64,000 nt of DNA, from positions 1,116,001 to 1,180,000 of the forward strand of contig BEDY01000005.1 in NCBI GenBank assembly GCA_002335605.1, read 5' to 3'. Position 1 is the first letter of the stretch; each line of letters starts with the position of its first letter. This DNA is from Prillingera fragicola (Eukaryota > Basidiomycota > Tremellomycetes > Trichosporonales > Trichosporonaceae). Under the pieces are notes generated by a model. That model was not told the DNA's origin and ran no database searches. It saw only the letters and a list, made by a program, of their open reading frames with translations. Below are positions 30,757 through 41,897 of this stretch, one piece after another. The translations under genes were made by a program, and so were the position numbers.

Positions 30757-32851
30757 ATGGCCACTGCCTGGGACGCATGGCCGCCAGGCAACCACACCCC
30801 ACCCCATGCACGCTCTCCAGCAAAGTCGTACACCTACGCACGCTCGCCACACGACAGGTCCACCATCCTCACGGCACGAGCAGCCTCGCTCTCCCTTGGA
30901 GCCTCACCTACAGAGTTCCTCACGTCACGCCGCTTCAGCGGTCCCGAAGCTTCACCGCCACTGCCGCCCGTCAAGCTCCCATTGCTCCCTCCCGAGCTGC
31001 ACAGGCGCATCATCGCGTTTGCACTGGCGCTCCCACCAGTACTACCACGGAGGCTACACTCTGGCAGCCCTCCTACCCCAGAATGGGACGAACTGGCCGG
31101 CCGTGCAGCACGGCGCGCAGCTTCAGACCGCACAGCACAACGGGAAGCCGTGGCGCGTACAGCTCGTGCGCTGCTTGGCGTATGTAAGGCGTGGAAGGTG
31201 AGTGCTGGCTCTGGTGGCGATGAAGGAAGGCCTGTGCAGTGGCGTGCTTGTGGGAAGGATTGTTCCCAACGTGATTACTGTCTGGCCAAGAGACAAAGCT
31301 TCTGAGCTTCCCTGGCGTTCACATGTGACGGGGGGAGTTGACAAGTGTGCACGTTTCGGCGTCGATGCCCACTTTGCTCACTCACCGGATGCCAGGCCCT
31401 CGGTGTGACCATGGTTGCATCGCAGGTCATACGTACCCCGCCCTTAACCCCACGTCCGCGCACAGAGCCGGCACACTTGCTGACGCACGCAGCCACTTGT
31501 TCTCAAGTATTTGTATGCCGAGCCAAACGTGCGTCCCTCAAACATTTGCGGGCTCGCGCAGGCTGTCGTCCTCGGTGACCGCAAGTGGTCGAATATCCAT
31601 ATACACCCACACTCATACCCCGGACGGTGGATCACTACGCTTGATCTGTCGCAGCTCACGCCAGGGGCAGGGACTGACGATCTGGCTGTCGGGCGTGCGC
31701 TGGCTTCTCTGCTCGATTTAGCACCAGCACTGCTGCATCTCAAGCTGCCTCCCTGCGGTGTGCAGTTTGACGACCTGAGTGTCGCCCCATGTGTGCGCAA
31801 CCTCCGCGGCCTCGAGGGTGTGCATCTTCGCAGCGAAGCAGACGAGGAGGAAGTAGTGCAGCTTCTGCGACTCACCAAGTCACTTCAGGTTCTGGGGCTT
31901 ATTTGGCCGAGCGCTCCTCGTCCCACAGACGAGGACGAGGACGTGCTCGCGCGCATGGACTCTATCCCCGATGCGGACGTCCCCCCACCTATCACCTCTT
32001 CTCTCGATCACCTGCACACCCTCATTATCATTGGTGGAACCCCGGGTCCGTTACTGGAAGCTCTCACACGGGCACCCCTTCCTCGCGTTTCCCGCCTCGT
32101 GCTCTCACCATACCACAACTCTCTCATCGCCTTTGAAGACGACCCAAGGCGCGGCGGTCCCCGCGCTCTCCAATTCGAACATGGCGCCAAGATTCGTTCC
32201 CTCACCTACGTCTCCACACCAGGGTGGCCGCCCGCCACCGACCTGCCCGCCCGCGACACCCTCGCCATGCACCCAGTCCTGGTCCACCTCAACCTTGCCC
32301 TGCCCTATGCCCTCCTGCACAAACACCCCACCCTCGCCACGGCCTTTACAGCCGAGCACCACCCGCTCTCCAACGTGACGATCCCGCGGTGGCCGCGCGT
32401 ACCCCAGCGCGATGTCGACGCGTCCGTTTCCCCGCACCCCGCGGCCGTGTCAGTGTCTCGCTGGCCAGCTCCAGCCGGCAACGCCTTTCTCGCTGCCCTC
32501 GGCGCCGGACGCTCCAGAATCACCACCATTGCCGTCGACGGGTTCACGTGGGTGCCCCCTGCTCTGGGACGGTGGGCCGCCGAGTCTGGGGACTCGGGGA
32601 TGATGCGCGGCTGGGCGGCATGGCTTGGCCGCTTCGGCACCAACCTGGTGGACATGGAGGGGGATGAGCCGCCTGTCATTGAGCGCGGGAGAGTGGGGTG
32701 GAGTAATGCGATGAGACGGAGTGTGGATTCTGGTGGCGGACGGAGGAGCAGTGATACGGGGGGTGGGAGGAGGACGAGCATTGAAGAGCATGTGCGGTTG
32801 GCGGGCCAGATGAGACGCGTGGATGGGAGTGATGGGGAAGGGGGTGGGTAG
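30757..32851 (+). CDS. F-box-like protein
   Basis: Probable substrate adaptor or structural protein. Exons 30757-31197 and 31508-32851; 594 aa. Residues about 73-93 read LPLLPPELHRRIIAFALAL, the start of an F-box, and LLGVCKAWK (about 139-147) resembles its end; the middle is expanded by an Ala/Arg-rich stretch. After the intron YLYAEPNVRPSNICGLAQAV resumes. The rest has leucine-rich irregular repeats (LTTLDLSQLTPG, LRGLEGVHLRS, HLHTLIIIGG) compatible with an F-box/LRR protein, though no clean repeat period is seen. The last 70 residues are Gly/Arg/Ser-rich. The 310-nt intron is long for this region, so a hidden exon cannot be excluded. Function is not recognised beyond the F-box resemblance. 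Confidence 0.68.
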
Positions 32852-33647
32852 AGTGAGTAGAGGTGTGGAGGGTTAACGAGATTGATTTATTGCCATGTTG
32901 TACTTCTTTTTAATATCTGGCTGATATAGCATGCCAATCACCATTCAAATGTGTTGTTAGGAGCTCGTCAATACGTGGTTTCTGGCCTAAATGAGTGGTC
33001 ATGCCAACGTGCCTCTTACGCGACACTGGATGGTTCATTGACGAGGGCGCAGTTTGCCGATCTGTGGATCTGTGATCTGTGGCTTACACTAGACCCCTTG
33101 TCTGTGCAAAGGGGCGCGCGGAGGGAATGAATAGCTCATGCATGTGTATGATTGATATCATCCTCTCTCTGCTCGTCGCTGCATGTCTGTCTGCTCGTCT
33201 CTGCTGGATCACCTCCACCAGGCTGCACACACTCTGGCCCGTAATGGCTATTTCTCCGTTAGTGTCCGAAGTTGTGGCACCTGCCTTCCACCGCAGCCAG
33301 GTGGGGGGCCCATTTCGCGCCCTGGACCCTGAATCCATCGCCCAGCGCCAGCGTCACCGCCTGCCACGCTGTCCACCACCGAACTCGCTGCCAACTGAAC
33401 GCGACGACGCTCATCTCACAGGCCTCATCTTCTCTCCCATCTTTCTCTCCCCTTCCATTCCCCCTTTCTCGTTCAACAACCACCCCCGCAATAGAGGCGC
33501 GAGCGGGTACACAAAAACTAGTAAAACACCCCATTCTCTAGGCCAGCGCCAGCAGCGCGCTCATCCCACTCTCCTGGACCTCCACTCGTCCACCCCGCGT
33601 CCACGTCGCATCCCCTATAGGTCGCCCGAGCCAGGCAGGTCTCCGCC
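32852..33647. other. Intergenic: F-box 3' end and clathrin promoter
   Basis: 796 nt. The part from about 33420 to 33640 is CT-rich (TCTCTCCCATCTTTCTCTCC at about 33431) and probably the clathrin promoter and leader. No gene is supported. Confidence 0.5.
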
Positions 33648-36600
33648 ATGGCCGACAAGCCCATCGTCGTATGTACACAGGCTCAGGTAATAGTGTCCGA
33701 TAGCTGACAGCAACCCAGTTCACCGAGCATGTCCAGGTACGCAGCTTGCGCGAGCACGGCGCACAGCGCCGACGCATGTAGAGTTGGAATACTGACAACC
33801 TTGCAGCTCACCGCGCTGGGCATTCAGCCCCAGTCCATCTCGTTCCAGAACCTCACCCTCGAGTCTGACCACTTTATCTGCGTGTACGTGTACAGTTACT
33901 GGCGTGTGCTTACTCGCCCAGTCGTGAAAATGTCAACGACACCAACCAGGTCGTGATTGTCGACCTCGCCGATGCCAACAACATTATGAGGCGACCAAGT
34001 GAGTGGAAGGCAAAAGGAAGGAGCTGACGACGGCAGTTACCGCCGACTCGGCTATCATGCACCCCAAGGAGAAGATCATCGCTCTCAAGGCCGGTCGCCA
34101 GCTCCAGGTGTTCAACCTCGCGACCAAGACCAAGCTCGGATCGCACGTCATGAACGAGGACGTGACTTTCTGGGCATGGATCAACGACACTACCCTCGGC
34201 ATGGTCACCGAGCACCAGGTCTACCACTGGAAGGTCATGGACGGCGAGGCCGGCCCTAAAAAGGTGTTTGACCGCCACGCCTCGCTGGCCAACAACCAGA
34301 TTATCAACTACCGCATCTCGACCGACGGCCAGTGGCTCGTGCTCGTTGGTATTTCCAGTAACCCCGCCGCGGGCCAGCCTGGATCGAACGCTTTCAAGAT
34401 CAAGGGCTCCATGCAGCTCTACTCGATTGAGCGTGGCGTCTCACAGCCCATTGAGGGCCACGCTGCGGCCTTTACCCAGGTCAGGCTCGATGGCGCCTCG
34501 TCGGACAGCAAGCTCTTCTGTTTTGCCGTCCGCACCGGCACTGGTGCCAAGCTCCACATTGTCGAGATTGGCCACCAGGCGCCCAATCCCGCGTTCCCCA
34601 AGAAGGCCGTCGACGTCTTCTTCCCTCCCGAGGCAACCAACGACTTCCCCGTCGCCATGCAGGTGTCGCAGAAGCACGGCATCATCTACCTCGTCACCAA
34701 GTTCGGCTTTATCCACCTCTACGAGGTCGAGACTGGCCAGTGCATCTACATGAACCGTATCTCGGGCGAGACCATCTTCACCACTGCCCCTTACGAGACT
34801 CTCAACGGTATCATTGGTGTGAACCGCAAGGGACAGGTTCTGTCCGTCAGCGTGGACGAGGACACTATCGTGCCCTACGTGCAGCGTAAGTTTATTGCGA
34901 GAGGCGTGGCTGACGTCAGAATCGCTCAACAACCCCGAGCTTGCCATCAAGCTGGCTACCCGCGCTGGCCTCCCCGGCGCCGACAACATGATCATGGAGC
35001 AGTACAACCGCTACCTCCAGGCAGGCCAGTACGGCGATGCTGCGAAGATTGCCGCCAACTCGCCTCGCGGCATCCTCCGTACCCCTCAGACCATTGAGGC
35101 ATTCAAGAAGCTCCCCAATGTTCCTGGCACTCTGTCGCCTATTCTCCAGTACTTTGGCATCCTGCTCGAGAAGGGAGAGCTCAACAAGTACGAGTCGCTC
35201 GAGCTTGCTCGCCCCGTTATTCAGCAGGGCAAGAAGCAGCTTCTCGAAAAGTGGCTCAAGGAGAACAAGCTCGAGTGCTCCGAGGAGCTTGGTGACATGG
35301 TCCGCTCGGTCGACATGAACCTCGCCCTTTCAGTCTACCTCCGCGCCAACGTCCCCAACAAGGTCGTCGCTTGCTTTGCAGAGCTCGGACAGTTTGACAA
35401 GATTGTCCTCTACTCGAAGAAGGTCGGATACACCCCCGACTATGCCCAGCTTCTCCAGCACCTTGTCCGCATCAACCCGGACAAGGGTGCCGAGTTTGCC
35501 ACTCAGCTCGTCAACGACGAGAACGGCCCTCTTGTCGACCTCGACCGCGTTGTCGACATTTTCATGGCCCAGAACATGATCCAGCAGGCGACTTCGTTCC
35601 TCCTCGACGCCCTCAAGGACAACAAGCCCGAGCAGGGTCCTCTCCAGACTCGTCTCCTCGAGATGAACCTTGTCAACGCGCCCCAGGTCGCCGACGCCAT
35701 TCTTGGCAACGAAATGTTCACCCACTACGACCGTCCCCGTATCGCCAATCTCGCCGAGAAGGCCGGTCTCGTCCAGCGTGCTCTCGAGCACTATGATGAC
35801 ACTGCAGACATTAAGCGTGTTGTTGTGCACACCAACCTGTTCAACACCGAGTGGCTCGTCAACTACTTTGGCCGTTTGACTGTTGAGCAGTCGTTTGAGT
35901 GCATGCGCGAGATGCTCAAGAGCAACATGCGCCAGAACCTGCCCATTGTCGTGCAGATTGCCACAAAGTACTCGGACCTGCTTGGTCCCGTCAAGCTCAT
36001 TGAGCTTTTCGAGCAGTTCAAGAGCTCGGAGGGTCTGTACTACTACCTCGGCTCGATTGTCAACCTGTCCGAGGACCCCGAGGTTAACTTCAAGTACATT
36101 CAGGCCGCTACCCGCACTGGCCAGATCCGCGAGGTTGAGCGCATTGCCCGTGAGAGCAACCACTACAACCCCGAAAAGGTCAAGAACTTCCTCAAGGAGG
36201 CCAAGCTCGCCGACCAGCTGCCTCTCATCATTGTGTGCGACCGTTTCGACTTTGTCCACGACCTGGTGCTCTACCTGTACCAGAACGGTCTCACCAACTT
36301 TATCGAGATTTATGTCCAGCGTGTCAACTCTGCGCGTACTCCTCAGGTTATTGGCGGTCTGCTCGACGTCGACTGCGACGAGACTACCATCAAGAACCTC
36401 CTCATGTCGGTCACGGGCGAGTTCCCTGTCAACGAGCTCGTTGACGAGGTCGAGAAGCGCAATCGCCTCAAGCTTATTCTGCCTTGGCTCAACAACAAGG
36501 TGGAGCAGGGCTCTACCGACCAGGGTGTCTACAATGCCATTGCCAAGATTTCGATCGACTCGAACAACAACCCCGAGGCCTTCCTCAAGGAGAACAACCT

Positions 36601-39495
36601 CTACGACCCCGCCGTCGTGGGCAAGTACTGCGAGAAGCGCGACCCCTACCTCGCGTACATTGCATACGCCAAGGGCTTCTGCGACGAGGAGCTCATCCAG
36701 GTCACCAACGACAACCAGATGTACAAGCACCAGGCCCGCTACCTCGTCAAGCGTCGCGACGTTGACCTCTGGACCCAGGTCCTCAACCCCGAGAGCATGC
36801 ACCGTCGTGCTCTCATTGACCAGGTTATCACCACCGCCATTCCGGAATGCACCGACCCCGACGATGTTTCGGTCACTGTCAAGGCATTTATGCACATGGA
36901 CCTTCACGGTCCTCTCCTCGAGTTGCTCGAGAAGATTATCCTCGAGCCGTCACCCTTCTCGGACAACAAGTCGCTCCAGTCGCTCATGTTCCTTACCGCT
37001 ATCCGCAACGAGAAGGGCAAGGTCATGGGCTACATCAACAAGCTGTCGGGCTACGACGTTGACGCCATCGCCAAGGTCGCTACCGAGGCTGGCCTCTACG
37101 AGGAGGCTTTCACCATTTACTCGAAGCACGACATGCACGCCGAGGCGATGAACGTGCTCGTCGAGCACATGGTCTCGATCGACCGTGGCTACACCTATGC
37201 CAACAAGATCAACGAGCCCGCCGTCTGGTCGCGTCTTGGTAAGGCCCAGCTCGACGGTCTCCGTGTCAAGGATGCCATCGACTCGTACATCAAGGCCGAG
37301 GACCCTTCCAACTTTGAAGAGGTCATTGAGATTGCCAACCGCGCCGGCAAGCACGACGATCTCGTTCGCTACCTCCAGATGGCGCGCAAGACTGCCCGCG
37401 AGCCCAAGATTGACACCGAGCTTGCGTACGCTTACGCCAAGACTGACCGTCTCCACGACATGGAGGAGTTCCTCGCCATGACCAACGTTGCCGACATTCT
37501 CCAGGTCGGAGAAAAGTGTTTCGACGACGAGCTCTACCAGGCGTCCAAGCTTCTCTTCTCGTCCATCTCCAACTGGGCCCGTCTTGCCACTACCCTCATC
37601 TACCTCGGCGAGAACCAGGCTGCCGTCGACGCCGCCCGCAAGGCCGGCAACACTCAGGTCTGGAAGCAGGTCAACGCCGCCTGTGTGGACAAGAAGGAGT
37701 TCCGCCTCGCCCAGATCTGTGGTCTCAACCTCATCGTGCACGCCGAGGAGCTCCCCGCGCTTCTGTCGCTGTACGAGCGTAACGGCTACTTTGACGAGAT
37801 CATCAGTCTCATGGAGGGCGGTCTCGGTCTCGAGCGCGCACACATGGGCATGTTCACCGAGCTCTCCGTGCTGTATGCCAAGTACAGGCCGGAGAAGCTC
37901 ATGGAGCACTTGAAACTGTTCTGGCAGCGCATCAACCTGTGAGTACATGCCAACGGGCTTGCGGAAACCGTCGGCTTCATCATTGCGGTTTACTGATACG
38001 CACAGGCCTCGCGTGATCAAGGAGACGGAGAAGGCTGCTCTCTGGCCTGAACTCGTCTTCCTCTACACCGTGTACGACGAGCCCGATAATGCTTGTCTCG
38101 CTATTATGGAACGCTGTGAGTCTTGGGAACTTAGAGTGGCGATGGAGATGGAGATGAAGATGGCGACGAGCTCCGAACTGGATGTGCTCAAAGTTGGGCG
38201 GATCCTCACACTCCATTTCAGCCTCACATCTCCCCCAGCAAGCCGCCTCGTGGTCCGTTGCTAATGTGCGCAGTGGGTGAATGGAGCCACGACGACTTCA
38301 AGAAGTCGATTGTCAAGGTCGCGAACCTGGAGATTGCCTGTAAGTACTCGTCCTTCGCCCCTAGACATGTTCCCTGGTCTTTGGAGCTGTATGCGTGTGA
38401 GCACTGCTGACGTATTCTAGACAAGGCAATTAGCCACTACATCGCCAACCTGCCCCTCCTTCTCAACGACTTGCTGGCCGCTCTCTCGCAGCGCATCGAC
38501 CCTGCTCGTGTTATTGCCATCCTCCGTCACACTGACAACCTTCCCCTCGCTCGGTCGTGGCTTATCGCTACTCAGCCCAAGAACATTGCGGTCGTCAACG
38601 AGGCATACATTGAGACCCTCATCGAGGAGGAGGACCACGTTACTCTTCTCGCTAGTCTGCAGGAGTATGACGCCTACGATGCCCTCAAGCTCGCCAAGAA
38701 GCTCGAGAAGCATGAGCTGCTCGAGTTCAGGCGTATTGCGGTCATCTTGTACCGCAAGAACGGTCGCTTCGAGGAGGCCTTGTCTCTGTCGAAGCAGGAT
38801 CGTCTGGTCGCGGACAGTCTCTTGACGTGAGTGGAAGTTGTTGGTGGGGTTATCGAAACAAGAGCTGACAGGTGCAGGGCCCACGCCAGTAATGACACTG
38901 AGTTTGTTGAGGAGCTTGCCTCGTACTACGTATCGGTGGGCAACACTGTTGCTTTCACTGCCCTTGTGAGTTTCTGTGCCATGATGCCACGGGCTAGTCA
39001 TGCAAAGTGGCATCATGTCTTCGAGGTGACCATTCTTCTGACCCGCGCAGCTCTACGTCTGCTACGACCTTGTCCGCCCCGACTACATTGAGCAGTTGAG
39101 CTGGATCCATGGCTTGCAAAACCAGGTCATGCCCTACAAGCTCACAAGCTCGCGCCTTCAGACCCAGCGCATGACTTCCCTGGAGAAGGAGCTCAAGGAG
39201 CTCAAGACCAAGGCGGTCGCCAAGGAGGAGAAGGAGGAGGAGATTTCAATGGGTCCCGGACTCGGTGGACGTCTCATGATTGGTGGACCGTGAGTACCCA
39301 GCCGCCGAGACCGAAGAGAAGGTGGAGCAGCAACAATTGAGTGACCGTTTAAACCGGCTAAATTGAATGCCCTCCATCTCTTCCACCCACTGCTTGATCC
39401 CAACTTGCTGCATAGCTGACTTCCGCAGGGGTGCGCAGTTCGGTGGAGGTATGAATGGCGCTGGGATGATGCCCCAGGCCACGGGCTTCTACTAA
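33648..39495 (+). CDS. CHC1: Clathrin heavy chain
   Basis: Triskelion leg of clathrin coats on endocytic and trans-Golgi vesicles. Twelve exons: 33648-33668, 33719-33736, 33807-33883, 33922-33998, 34037-34885, 34920-37938, 38006-38115, 38274-38339, 38421-38826, 38878-38965, 39051-39289, 39429-39495; 1678 aa, the family's usual size. Residues 1-330 form the N-terminal propeller ([40 protein letters not shown]). [23 protein letters not shown] starts the linker and the seven CHCR helical repeats. The C-terminus has [18 protein letters not shown] (trimerisation) and a Gly/Met-rich tail ending ATGFY. The 5' and 3' ends are cut by introns, including an 18-nt exon, while one 3-kb exon holds most of the leg. 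Strong codon bias suggests high expression. Confidence 0.97.
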
Positions 39496-40138
39496 AGGCC
39501 TGGACGTGCAGTAGCTAATCCTGCATCACGACATAGTTAGATATGAATGAATACCAGTCAGAATCGAGTATGCCTTGTCGCGGATACATTCTGACTTTTT
39601 GCATACGGCGGTTGCTCTTCGCATTGTCAGGAGCTCTCGGACCCCGGTGATCCCCGACATCAGGAGCTTGCTGCCGCCCGGCGCTCGCTTCCCAGTGACG
39701 GTGCCGAGGGCAGCCATTGAGCCGAGGACGCAAAACGGTAGAGTGGAGAAGCGTGGAGCCCGAAGGTCGGGCACCTGTGCCTGGCGGACACTCTGCAGAT
39801 CGCCCTCGGCCATGGCCTGGAAAATGACGTCATTACGTAAAAATACTAGGGCGTACGGTGCCGGTGACTGTCGCCAGCGCAGAGGAGCCCCCATGGCCGA
39901 CGGTCCTCTCTCTGTTTTTATTATCTACATCAGCTCGACGTGTTTTCCATCAACAACCTCTCTCATCCACGACCAATCGACATCTCTGGACGACTCCATC
40001 GTCCGTCTCACACTGTCATCTCTCGTTCGGCGTCTCAGCCCAACCCACGCCACCCGCACTCTTGTCCGAGCTCTCAAGCCACGAACAGGCCGCGCCACCC
40101 TTCCCCGCGCCTTCCTTTACCGTCTAAACACAATCATC
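39496..40138. other. Intergenic with long in-frame 5' extension of the hydrolase
   Basis: 643 nt. The frame of the hydrolase stays open upstream to 39575 with ATGs at 39811 and 39892. A TA-rich word (GTAAAAATACTAG, about 39837) and CT-rich leader-like sequence suggest promoter. See the finding on a possible targeting extension. Confidence 0.45.
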
Positions 40139-41788
40139 ATGGCAACCTATGCTGAACCCCGCATGGCCTCGCCAGCCGGCTCGACCTCGTCGGCGCCGGA
40201 AAACCTCTCGGCACAGACCCACGTCCCCCGGCCGGCCTCGCCTGGTGCACGCGAGATTCCTACAGACTTTCGTTCATCTCTGACCGCCTGGTGGGCATCG
40301 AGCGGATACCGCGACGCGCGTATCGCCGAGGAGCGCATGCTCCGTCGTCTTCCTTACTACACTCCCCCCGCCGCCCCCGCCCCCGTCAAGGGCTGGTTTG
40401 GCCTGACCCACAGCCCCGCTCCTGTGTCTGGAGCCAACACCCCCGCCACCGCCGGCTCGCTCACGCCACCCACTGCCTCGTCGGTTGCCCTCAAGAGCGG
40501 CCTCACTGCAACCACTCGCCAGGTCTTTATACCCACCCCGGACCCCGAGCTCGCTCCCAAGCACATTGACGAGCGTCCCGTCGACCCTGCTTCGTCATCT
40601 GCCAGCCTCGACTCTGGCAGCTCTACGCACAAGAAGCATTGCGCCACCAAGAAGCACCACCTGCACAAGAACAAGCACCAGGGCGAGCTCGTTGACTATA
40701 TCAACACTCTCGAGATCTCCAGCCCCGAGACTGCCAACGCCAAGGAGGCCGTCGTTGTCCTGCACGGCTACGCCGCCGCGCTCGGCTTCTTCTTCCGCAA
40801 CTGGGACGCCGTGGCCCAGTCCGCAAACGCCACCGGCCGCAAGACCTTCTTCCTAGACTGGCTCGGCATGGGTCTCTCGTCTCGTCCTTCCCCCGCCCTC
40901 CTCGCCTCACCGGTTGACGCGCCGGTCGAGTCTCGCGTTGCCCGCGCCGAAAACTTCTTCCTTTCCTCGCTCGAGGCTTGGCGCGCATCCGAGGGTGTCG
41001 AGAAAATGGTTCTTGTCGGCCACTCGCTCGGCGGTTACCTTGCGTCGGCCTACGCCATTCGCTACCCCGAGCGCGTGAGCTCCCTCATCCTCGTCTCGCC
41101 CGCTGGTATCCCCCACGGATCTCTCGAGACCCGCAAGGGGGGCATGCGCGGTCCCACTGGCCCTGGCGGCAAGCGTTGGGAGAACGGCAAGCCAGTCCCC
41201 GAACCCCAAGATGGTGGCTCCAACGAAGAGGCTGCCGACGCCGCCGAGATGGAAATGCATGACCCGGCCGAGGAGCCCGCACCTCCCCAGCCCAGCACCG
41301 TTCGCCGCGGTCTCACAAAGTTTGCCCTCTGGGGCTGGGAGAAGGGCATGTCCCCCTTCTCCATCCTGCGCGGTATCGGCCCCTGGGGACCCCTCCTCGT
41401 CGGCAAGTACAGCACGCGCCGCTTTGCCTCGCAGGATCCTACCGACATCAAGGACCTGCACTCGTACATCTACGGCACGTCGGTGATGCGCGGCTCGGGC
41501 GAGTTCTGCATCTCCCACATTCTCGCACCAGGCGCTTACGCGCGCCTGCCCATTGTCGACCGCATCGCGCCGCTCAAGATGCCCGTGACTTTCATGTACG
41601 GCGACAACGACTGGATGGACGTCGACGGCGGTATGGAGGCCAAAAAGGTTCTCGCCGCCGCCGGTAACGACACGTGCGACGTGCACGTCGTGCCCCGTGC
41701 TGGACACCACTTGTATCTCGACAACCCCGAGTTCAGCAACCATATTCTTGACAAGGCTATTCGTGCTGCGCCGCCTGTGGGTGCTTAG
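40139..41788 (+). CDS. Alpha/beta hydrolase of the CGI-58/Ict1/Cld1 group
   Basis: Lipid-active hydrolase or acyltransferase, possibly acting on cardiolipin or lysophospholipids. One exon, 549 aa from the ATG at 40139. The first 200 residues are Ser/Pro-rich with a His/Lys cluster (HKKHCATKKHHLHKNKH). The alpha/beta fold starts at VVVLHGYAAALGFFFRNWDAVA (about 204). The nucleophile elbow is GHSLGG with Ser296; the acid is in YGDNDWMD (about 484-491); the His is in AGHHLYLDNP (523/524). H523-x4-D528 is the HX4D motif that the CGI-58/Ict1 subgroup carries. This subgroup includes lysophosphatidic acid acyltransferases (Ict1) and mitochondrial cardiolipin deacylase (Cld1); which activity applies is not decidable here. 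No introns, unlike most neighbours. An N-terminal extension to an ATG further upstream is possible. Confidence 0.87.
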   Translation: MATYAEPRMASPAGSTSSAPENLSAQTHVPRPASPGAREIPTDFRSSLTAWWASSGYRDARIAEERMLRRLPYYTPPAAPAPVKGWFGLTHSPAPVSGANTPATAGSLTPPTASSVALKSGLTATTRQVFIPTPDPELAPKHIDERPVDPASSSASLDSGSSTHKKHCATKKHHLHKNKHQGELVDYINTLEISSPETANAKEAVVVLHGYAAALGFFFRNWDAVAQSANATGRKTFFLDWLGMGLSSRPSPALLASPVDAPVESRVARAENFFLSSLEAWRASEGVEKMVLVGHSLGGYLASAYAIRYPERVSSLILVSPAGIPHGSLETRKGGMRGPTGPGGKRWENGKPVPEPQDGGSNEEAADAAEMEMHDPAEEPAPPQPSTVRRGLTKFALWGWEKGMSPFSILRGIGPWGPLLVGKYSTRRFASQDPTDIKDLHSYIYGTSVMRGSGEFCISHILAPGAYARLPIVDRIAPLKMPVTFMYGDNDWMDVDGGMEAKKVLAAAGNDTCDVHVVPRAGHHLYLDNPEFSNHILDKAIRAAPPVGA

Positions 41789-41897
41789 ATGTGGACGATA
41801 GTATAGATATAACATAGAGTGTACAGTATGCCATGTTTTTAGTACAACCGGCTCACCAGCCTTCACTGACCTGCCTGGCACTTCCTCGCTGACGAGC

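Noticed and set aside
35330..36907. 525-codon antisense frame in clathrin heavy chain (and 36950-38020)
   Set aside because: Same effect of codon bias in CHC1; composition is Val/Leu/Asp/Glu-rich with no domain.
35883..37151. Long Ser/Arg/Thr-rich frame on the plus strand inside CHC1
   Set aside because: Alternative frame of the clathrin exon; low-complexity translation of G+C-rich codons.
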